Assembly (NCBI RefSeq): GCF_004379255.2
Contig: NC_056033.1
Span: 6,924,172-6,988,171, forward strand
Length of the DNA: 64,000 nucleotides
Origin: Salvia splendens
Lineage: Eukaryota > Streptophyta > Magnoliopsida > Lamiales > Lamiaceae
Reading direction: 5' to 3'
Shown here: positions 56,114 to 64,000 of the stretch, piece by piece
How the letters are laid out: each line of letters opens with the position of its first letter
Numbering within the stretch: position 1 is the stretch's first letter
The notes under the pieces: model-generated
The model's database searches: none
Told to the model about the DNA's origin: nothing
What the model saw: the letters and a program-made list of their open reading frames with translations, nothing else
Made by a program: the position numbers and the translations under genes

Positions 56114-56470
56114 TGCGAGATTCAGAAGTTCACACAGAATTTATGAGATAGCTTGATCTTGTTAGCAGCACATAAGCATTGTTATGGGAGTGTGTTGTAG
56201 AAATGAGACTCTGTAATGCTAAAGAGATGGTCTTGCTTAGGCAACATTAGGCGGCCATGCCACTCTGTGGTCTCTGGACTATTCGTCGGTGTTGTGACCA
56301 GTAAAATTGTAAGATTTTAATGCGTATTGACTTCCTCTGGAGGATACAAAATTTTAATTTTACAGTTGTAAGATTTTGAAAAGTTTTATGGTTAATCTAA
56401 TCAAACTTCTTACATGAGTTTATGACAATAGTAAAATACTCTGTTTTGCAGTGCAAATCAAATCGTCAAT

Positions 56471-59400
56471 ATGTCATTCAATCCTCTTTCCGCAATTCTC
56501 AAAGAAAACAAACTCGAGGGCCAAAATTACATAGAATGGAAACAAAATTTGGACATCGTTCTCACAGCAGATGAATACATCTTTGTGCTCACCACCCCGC
56601 GACCTCCAGTGCCGGCGGCTACCGTTGCGGCAGGAGTCAGAGATGCACACAGACGGTGGCATAAGGCGAATGAGATGGCTAAGTGCTACATGTTGGCTTC
56701 TATGTCTTCAGTACTCAAGCATCAGCATTCAGCTATGGTAACAGCCGCCGAGATTATGCAGAATCTAAAAAATCTTCTTGGTACTCAGAATCGAACGGCG
56801 AAGTCTCAAGCCTTTCGGAGTATCATGTCGAAGACAATGAAGGAAGGCTCGCCTGTGAGGGACCACGTCCTCGAGATGATGGGCCACCTCAACCAAATTG
56901 AGGTCTTGGGAGGGAAAATCGATCCCGAGTCCCAGGTAACTATCATCCTTCAAAGTCTTCCCCCTAGCTTCCAACAGTTCAAGCTCAACTTTGAGATGAA
57001 CAAAAGAAATTACACCTTGGCAGAGCTGTTGACTGAACTTCAGTCGGCAGAGGACCTTATGGTCCAGGCTAAGGCGGCCATGATGATTTCGGCGCCTAGT
57101 TCCTCTGGCTTGAAGCCTAGAGCAGAAAAAAGGCAGGCACCGAACTCAGGACCGGCCAAGATAGCTAAGGGAAAGAAGAAGAAGAGGGCCAACAAGAAGC
57201 CTTCGGGGAAGTGTTTCAAGTGTGGAGATAAGGGGCATTGGAAGCCAGACTGTCCTAAACGGGGCAAGGCTACAGGTATGCACCAGGCTCTAGTTGTCAA
57301 GTCTTGTTTGACTTCGACATCAATTTGCACTTGGGTTATTGACACAGGAGCCACCGATCATATTTGTTTTGATCCTGACTTATTGCAGGTGACAAGACGG
57401 CTACATGATCGTGAGATCGAAGTCCAGCTGGGCGACGCTACCAAAGTGGCGGCCGTTGCAGTGGGAGACATTTATTTGCGTTTTAGTAGTGATAGATTTT
57501 TGATTTTGAAGAATGTTTTGTTGATACCTTCTTTTAGAAGAAATTTAATTTCGGTTTCTAAATTGGTTTATGATGGATATTCGATTTCTTTTAATGACAA
57601 CTGCGTTATTAAGAAAGATGGTTCTTATATCTGTCGTGGTATCATGGAAAACAATCTGTACACAATCACTTCTACACAGTTTAATAATCGCAAATCAGAA
57701 CTCAATACAACATCGAAAATTTCAAAGAAACGAAAAGAACCTTCAAGTTCAATGAACGAAACGTACTTGTGGCACCTTAGACTTGGTCATGCCAATGAAA
57801 GGAGGATCCATTCTCTTGTTCAACAAGATCTTATCAAAGGTCTAGAGGAGGAACCTTTTCATAAGTGTGAGTCATGCTTAGAAGGCAAGATGACCAAGAG
57901 GCCTTTTAAGGCTAAGGGCAATAGGTCCAAGGAAGTACTTGAGCTCGTTCATTCCGATGTATGTGGACCAATGTCAACTGAGGCAAGAGGTGGTTTTCGA
58001 TACTTCATCACATTTATTGATGACTTCTTGAAAATTGGATATGTCTACTTGATGCGTCACAAGTCAGAGTCTTTTGACAAGTTTAAAGACTTTAAGACTC
58101 TTGTGGAGAAGTATCATGGGAAGAATATCAAATGCCTACGATCTGATCGTGGAGGCGAATACCTCAGTGCCGAATTCTTGGACTACTTATCGGAAGTGGG
58201 AATTCAATCCCAACTGACTGCGCCGGGCACGCCCCAGCAGAACGGCGTGACTGAAAGAAGGAACATGACCTTATTAAACATGGTTCGATCGATGATGAGT
58301 TATGCACGTCTGCCTATTTCGTTTTGGGGACATGCCTTGCTTTCCGCAAGTCACATTTTAGATAATTTACCATCAAAATCCGTACCTAAAACTCCGTATG
58401 AGTTGTTGACTGGGCGTAAGCCCAATCTAGCACATCTCAAAGTTTGGGGTTGCCCGGCTCATGTATTGGAAAAGGATCCAACTAAGCTAGGATCTAGGAC
58501 GGAGGTATGTTTGTTTATAGGATACCCCAAAGGAACGAAAGGTTATGAATTCTTTAGTCTCCGAGATAAGAAAGTCATTGTGAGCACTCACGCGACATTC
58601 TTAGAGGAAGACTATGTAATGAATCATAAACCCAGCAGTGAAGTGGCTCTTGATGAGTTAACTTCAGTCACAAGTTCCATTAACCAAGAACAAGTACCAA
58701 GTGTACAAACAATTCCCGAAACTTCAACTTCTACTCAAAATATTGTAGTGTCGCGCCGCAGTGGAAGGGTCTCACATGAGCCCGACAGATACATTGGTTT
58801 GGGAGAATCTATGGATCACTCCTCGGACAGCAATGTATTAGATCCCTGGAACTTTGCGGAGGGGCAGGCAGATATCGATCATTGCGAATGGGTAAAAGCA
58901 ATGGATTCAATCTATGATAGACAAAGACGTCTACGATTTGTCCGTCCTACCCGAAGATTGTACTGCCATTGGGAGCAAGTGGATATATAAACGTAAACGT
59001 GGACCCGATGGACGAGTTAAAGTCTTCAAAGCAAGACTAGTGGCCATGGGGTATACCCAAAAGGAAGACATCGATTATGATGAGACCTTCTCCCCAGTGG
59101 CCATGCTCAAATCGATCCGGATACTGTTGTATATTGCAGCTTATATGGATTGGGATGTATGGCAGATGGACGTTAAGACTGCATTTCTAAACGGCAGTCT
59201 TGAGGAGACCATCTACATGGAACAACCCGAAGGATATGCCATAAAGGGCCAAGAACACATGGTTTGGAAGCTTAAGAAGGCCATTTATGGCCTCAAGCAA
59301 GCATCCAGATCGTGGAACCAATGTTTCGATCAAACTGTTTGCAAGTTTGGATTCGAAAAGTGCCCAAGTGAAAGCTGCGTGTATAAGAAAGTGATAAGGG

Positions 59401-60420
59401 GAATGTGGTGTTCTTAGTTTTATATGTAGATGACATTCTTCTAATTGGAAACAATAAAAAGATGTTGTCATCAGTTCGAACATGGTTGTCAAACCAGTTC
59501 GAGATGAAGGATATAGGAGACGCGGGACACATTCTCGGGATCAAGGTTCTTCGGAATCGAGATAAGAAGATGTTGTGCTTATCTCAAGAATCTTACATCG
59601 AAACAGTACTTAGTCGTTTTAGCATGCAGGACGCCAAGAAAGGTTTCTTACCTTTTAGACATGGCATCCATTTATCTCAAGAGATGTGCCCTAAAACGCC
59701 GTCTGAGATACAAGCAATGAGAAGGATTCCATATACTTCGGCAGTTGGAAGTCTCATGTATGCTATGCTTTGTACTAGACCAGATATTTGCTTTGTTGTT
59801 GGCATGGTGGCAAGATATCAGTCGAATCCGGGCCAAGGACATTGGACTGCCGTAAAGAACATACTCAAGTACCTTAAACGGACTAAGGACTATGCTCTAG
59901 TTTACAATGCAGTCGAGCTCTGTCCTTTGGGATATACTGACTCAGACTTTCAAGCTGATCAGGACTCGAGAAAATCTACTTTAGGATATGTGTTCACCTT
60001 AGGAGGTGGAGCCGTAATTTGGAAGAGTGTGAAGCAGAAATGCATCGCGGACTCGACCATGGAAGCCGAGTATGTGGCCGCTTCAGAGGCTGCAAAAGAG
60101 GCTGTATGGTTCAAGAACTTCCTTATGGATTTAGGTGTGGTTTCGAATCTGCCCAAGAGCATCACCATTTATTGTGACAATTCTGGTGTTGTGGCAAACT
60201 CAAGGAACCAAGAGCTCACAAAGCGAGCAAACACATAGAGCGGAAGTATCATATCATTAGAGATATAGTGCAGAGATGAGACATAAAAGTGGTCAAGATT
60301 GCGTCAGAGAACAACCTGGCAGATCCTTTTACAAAGGCTTTGGCGGTAAAACCGTTCGAGTGCCACGTAGAAGGGATGGAAGTTCGACTCATTCAAGACC
60401 TCAACTCGCTTTCAGTATAA
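56471..60420 (+). pseudogene. copia gag-pol polyprotein with frameshifts and stop
   Basis: Domains in order: gag (MSFNPLSAILKENKLEGQNY), zinc knuckle CFKCGDKGHWKPDC near residue 249, protease DTGATDH near 297, integrase (HLRLGHANERR, HSDVCGPM, SDRGGEY, then GTPQQNGVTERRN), reverse transcriptase (WQMDVKTAFLNG, LYVDDILL) and RNase H (TDSDFQADQDSRKS, ADSTMEAEY). Breaks: a shift near 58912, a second near 59400 that restores the first phase, a third near 60225 and TGA at 60277-60279 before LADPFTKAL. The first 839 codons are still open. The copy cannot make a full polyprotein. Confidence 0.9.
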
Positions 60421-60492
60421 GTGGGAGATATTTAAGACGTGTGCACTACCATTTTGTATACTCTAAAGCTGTTTTGAGTATAAGTGGGAGAT

Positions 60493-61953
60493 TGTTAGGG
60501 TTTTGTATACTAGAAATCACCTTTCGAGTGATTGCATACTGTAAAACTCTAATGGTTATTTTCCAATAAATGCAACAGATTATTTTTGTCATAATGTTGT
60601 TATGTTTTACATTTAATGGTTGTTTATTGCATATTTAAATGTATGAGCAAACGTAACAAAGTTTAAGTCTTTGTTTTAGTAGACGTCGTCCAATTTAAGG
60701 TAACACGGTCAGTTCTAAACAAAGAAAAATAAGAATTTCACAACCTAGATAGGCCCCTAGACTACCTATCGCGAAAGGTTGCAATGTCAGTCCGATTATT
60801 TCTAAACCTTATTGAAATAAGATGACGTTGGTGTGGTATAGCACTGAATGGATCTAACAGCAAGACGAGTCTTTATGCTATCTACTGAAAGACGAGGTCT
60901 TGATAATTAATTTCTTAATCAATGTACGTTAGCATTGAGCATACGATATTGAGTATCCACTACTTTGACTTACCAAAGGTGCGGGTTTTTCGTAACCCAA
61001 CGATCCAGGTATATTGGGTAGTGGTGATCATTATCTAGAGGTGCTAGGATTGCTATTATGTTGAAACGTGCGCGAGGAGAGTCTCGTTTGATAACATCCA
61101 CAAGAGGAGCTCGAAACGAGGTTTTATTATTCGGAACCTAGCTAGTTGGAGTTTGATTACTCTATGAATAATAAATAAGAGTTTCTTGCTAAGTCCACTC
61201 TTGGAATTCGAAATATGTTAATTAATTAAGTCTATAGCAGACATTAATTAATTAATGGATGTTTCCATCTTAAGCGCGGGAAATAAATCAAATACAATTA
61301 AAGGAAACCCGGAATACTTGTAATTTCGGATTTGGAAGGCAGTGCAATATTACTTCTGTAGTGGCTGCTCGTAATATTCCAATATAAGCTTATATTAAAT
61401 TGTGGGTTCAATTTAATTAGTAAAAAGCTAATTGGGTGAGGCATGTTCCAGATTCTTCCTTAGATCCCTGACTGGACCCAATATGTGACTTATATAAATA
61501 GGAGAATAAAGGAGACAGAAAATACAACAATTTATTCATAAAATTTTCGTCCCCCTCCTTTAAGAGAATTTTCGAAAATTGTGCTCTCCTCCGTGAGCTG
61601 AGTTCTGTCTTCCATTATTCGAGTCCTAGTACGTTGGTGAGATTTGCCCACACAAATATCAGCGTATAGTCCAGGACACCAGTCAGAAGATCCGAGGTCT
61701 TGTATTGAAGATCTTCACGTGGAGACGGAGCAAGCCATCATCGATTCTTGATTGAATCAACGAGGTAAATTGACTAATTCCGTAGTAAGCATGTTTTAGG
61801 AATTTAATGTGCTAAAGCATGTTTTAATTCAAGTTATGAGCATGATACATGTGATAATTACCCGAATAGATTTTGTCTAAATAATCTGCTAAATAGATCA
61901 AATTCATGTGATCCGTTTTGTCACGCACGCTTCCGCTGCCAGCCCCTTCAACA
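60493..61953 (+). repeat. probable 3' LTR of the copia element
   Basis: Starts TGTTAGGGTTTTGTATAC right after AAGTGGGAGAT, contains a TATA-like TATATAAATAGG (about 61491) and may end CCCCTTCAACA at 61953. The end is inferred only from the TG...CA rule and inverted TGTT/AACA termini, as there is no second LTR to compare. A duplicated polypurine-like AGTATAAGTGGGAGA lies at 60413 and 60477. Confidence 0.5.
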
Positions 61954-63100
61954 GGTGGGCACCCGAACCCAGATCGGGAGGGAGCGGCGGCTCTCAAACT
62001 CTTCCTCTTCCTACTCATACTCCTACTCCTCGTGGTGTCCACACCCCGTACACTCCGGCGGAGATGGATCAATTATTTAAAGCCTATTTGATTATCTCCG
62101 AAGACCCGGGGGTTGGCACGAACCAAAGCGGGGATAGGTTTTGGTGGCGCGGCTCTCGCCGGTACAATGAAAACCATCCGGATGGAACCATCGAGCGCAA
62201 TGAGGGTATGGTGCGCAATGCCATATTCAGAGCCAACGAAGAAATCCAAAAGTTTAAGGGGTATTACCTCCAGGAAGAGCGGTCGGCGGGGAGCGACAGG
62301 AGCGAGCTCGACATCATCAGTGCCGCCTTGGCGACCTACCAATCCCTAAATTACAAACCGTTCAAGTACCTAATCGCTTGGCAGGAGGTGCGTGTGCATC
62401 CGAAGTATAGGGGAGGCGTATCATCCTCCTCCAGCTCCTCCAGCAAACAGTAGAGGTTGGTATCCCTATCCTACATCGGCGAGGATGAGGTGGCTAGCCA
62501 GCTCGCCGGAGCTAACTTGGGTAGCCCCGACGCTGGTCCGAGCAGTTCCCAACGCCGGCCGCAAGGAAGGAAGAAGCCGACGGCCAACCGCCGTCGCGCC
62601 GCGACTCCATCCGTCACCGCTCCTACTCCCGCTCCCTTTGTGCCACCTCAACCCCCACCAACTCGTTGTGGACCCTTTTGGCCAACTCAATTTGGCCGAT
62701 AGGTCAAATATGACCCCCGAGCAACTTGATTCACATTTGGCAATGATACGAGGTCTCCGAAGAACATTGGGGATAGGGCCACAACAATATTTTTTATCCT
62801 TTAATTATGTATTTTTTATTTTTTAGGATTTTAATTATGTAATTTTTAGTTTTTTGGATTTTAAGTTTGTAATTTTTATTTTTTAGGATTTAATTATGTA
62901 ATTTTTATATTTTAATGTATTTTTAGTAATTGAAGTATTTAAATTAAATAATGGAATGGTGTGACCCTTGAGTATGTCCTTGCGGAAGAGCATGGATGTG
63001 GGTGTTATGTTCTTGGAGAAGAGCACAAAGTAAAAAAAAGTGGGTCCGAGCCCACATTCGTGCTCTTGCCAAAGAGCACGGATGTGGATGCTCTATTTAG
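61954..63100 (+). mobile_element. 3' part of a PIF/Harbinger-type element, left end missing
   Basis: Right end ATGTGGATGCTC (up to about 63093) matches the inverted-repeat family of 6422-7149. It holds the Myb-like gene remnant below. No left inverted repeat is found next to the copia end, so the element looks truncated. The 3' part has AT-rich direct words (ATTATGTAATTTTTA) and two AGAGCACGGATGTGG-type blocks. Confidence 0.55.
61956..62810 (+). pseudogene. Harbinger-associated Myb/SANT-like (NAM C-terminal-like) protein, broken
   Basis: The frame YTPAEMDQLFKAYLIISEDP, GDRFWWRGSRRYNEN, NEEIQKFKGYYLQEERS and YKPFKYLIAWQEVRVHPKY fits the trihelix/SANT-like DNA-binding companion protein of plant Harbinger elements. 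That family is often annotated as glutathione S-transferase T3-like or NAM-associated by transfer. A TAG at 62451-62453 interrupts it after a serine run. The same phase continues (DDEVASQ-like GEDEVASQLAGANLGSPDAG) to 62702. The final MTPEQLDSHLAMIRG is in another phase from 62710. Dead copy. Confidence 0.65.
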
Positions 63101-63690
63101 TCTGGAATAACTATTCAACATTCAGTTTTTGATTCGGTTATCAAATTAGGTAGTATTATTTTTAAAAATTAAAATTGGATTAAATCATATTATCCAAAAT
63201 GCTGAACCTGAAAAATACAAATCCAACTATGAAACCGAGCCGAACCGTAAAACAAAAATTGCAAAAAGATAACCAAAAACCAAAAAATAATTCATTAAAT
63301 TTACATGAAATATACTCATATTAATCATTAACATATCCCTACATTTATAATATTTAGAAAATCTATATCATAACATGCAGGAATTTTAATCTACACAAAT
63401 GTGATTTTTATTAGGTATACTTACTATATTGTAGTAGTAATATTCATTTTAAATTTATTTTTCGTTTCTTCAATAGTACATTCGAAGCCAATAAAAAAAA
63501 CTGAGATTTCCAAAATTGAAATCAAACTAAATCGAAATCATTAAAAAATCTAACCAATTTTTAGTTTTAATTTGATTTGAAAATTTTGACACTTTACATC
63601 AAAAATAAAAATCCAAACTACTACATCGGTAATTTCGGAGACTTCAGGGGCTGAAAGGATAATTCCAAAGAGTATGTCGTCCCAATTTTT
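63101..63690. other. AT-rich intergenic region before RFC4
   Basis: No gene or element end that I can support. Confidence 0.5.
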
Positions 63691-63694
63691 TTAC

Positions 63695-63702
63695 GCGGGA
63701 AA
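63695..63702 (+). promoter_or_regulatory. E2F site in the RFC4 promoter
   Basis: GCGGGAAA matches the E2F consensus (complement TTTCCCGC), about 62-69 bp upstream of the RFC4 ATG. E2F control of replication genes is established in plants; control here is inferred. Confidence 0.6.
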
Positions 63703-63763
63703 ATTAAAAACCCTTTCTTTTTCTGAAGCAAAGAAAATCGATTTCACATTGCAATTTGCAGCA

Positions 63764-64000
63764 ATGGCGCCTGTTTTACCGAGCTCCCAGCAATGGGTCG
63801 AGAAATAGTAATCAATCGATAGTGATTTGTGCCCCATGTTTTTTTCCCGGTAAATTAATTAATTTTGCATATGTGAATTGACAGTCGACCGAAGCAAGTG
63901 AAGGATGTTGCGCACCAAGAAGAGGTCGTTCGAGTTCTTACCAACACTTTGGAAACAACCAATGTACTAATTTTTTTTGTTTGTAGTGTTTTTTTCTTAA
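63764..64000 (+). CDS. RFC4: replication factor C subunit 4 (clamp loader), 5' end only
   Basis: Exon 1 is 63764-63807 and exon 2 is 63885-63963. The GT-AG junctions give MAPVLPSSQQWVEKYRPKQ and then VKDVAHQEEVVRVLTNTLE to TTN, 41 aa before the next donor GTACTAA. The WVEKYRPK box is the hallmark of small RFC subunits, and the wording is closest to plant RFC4. The RFC complex loads PCNA on DNA at replication forks in the nucleus. The Walker A region and the rest lie beyond the window. The start context GCAATGGCG is good, and an E2F site precedes it. Confidence 0.9.

Larger units (their letters stand above)
54660..61953 (+). mobile_element. decayed Ty1/copia retrotransposon, no recognisable 5' LTR
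   Basis: Contains a GC-rich repeat block (54690-55260), an AT-rich leader (55260-56470), a broken gag-pol (56471-60420), a polypurine tract AAGTGGGAGA (60484) and a probable 3' LTR (60493-61953). I find no 5' LTR copy of the 3' LTR sequence in the window, so the left boundary is uncertain and the element is probably truncated or rearranged. Confidence 0.65.

Overview
This is nuclear DNA of a flowering plant. It is AT-rich, its genes are intron-bearing with GT-AG junctions, and it is packed with plant-specific mobile elements. The gene families point to a eudicot. An asterid such as Lamiales is possible, but I cannot show that from the sequence alone. There are no prokaryotic-style operons, CRISPR arrays, rRNA genes or recognisable tRNA genes.

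Five host genes can be supported. From left to right they are: an ACC oxidase (ethylene synthesis, minus strand, 3 exons, 824-2115); an AAP3-like amino acid permease (minus, 6 exons, 31558-33420); an intronless secreted TolB/PD40 beta-propeller protein (plus, 47506-49569); an A1-type cyclin (minus, 9 exons, 49775-52347), tail-to-tail with the propeller gene; and the first two exons of replication factor C subunit 4 (plus, from 63764), cut by the window edge. The reconstructed exon sets stay in frame through every junction (312, 480, 687 and 496 aa, plus a 41-aa start for RFC4). The two cell-cycle/replication genes carry fitting promoter motifs: an MSA-type site before the cyclin and an E2F site before RFC4.

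Most of the rest is mobile DNA. At 19047-30216 lies a complete Ty3/gypsy Tat-lineage retrotransposon. Its two 718-bp LTRs look identical and it has an AGGAC target duplication, intact gag-protease and RT-RNaseH-second RNaseH-integrase frames, satellite-like tandem repeats and an antisense extra gene. Its gag-pro and pol frames are in the same phase, separated by one amber codon in a TMV-like readthrough context. At 11937-14384 sits a short, recent LTR element (target duplication GTAAC). It has lost pol and carries an apparently captured host coding segment with a CUE-like domain, and it is inserted inside a Stowaway MITE. Other elements with recognisable ends are a TRIM (3222-3686, TSD TAACA), a second TRIM-like relic (18539-19007), a candidate Helitron (14536-16113), Mutator-type MITEs (9015-9397 with perfect 9-bp TSDs; 16453-16871), three TTA/TAA-flanked Harbinger-type elements, six or more Stowaway MITEs, a three-level MITE nest (38330-39046), a foldback element with W-box-like repeats (39424-40113), a dead copia element (about 54660-61953), a copia gag fragment, a LINE RNase H relic and a broken Harbinger Myb-like ORF.

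The window reads as gene islands (0.8-2.2, 31.5-34.6, 47.5-52.6 and 63.7 kb onward) separated by elements of different ages. The younger elements are nested in older ones, so a relative chronology can be read directly.
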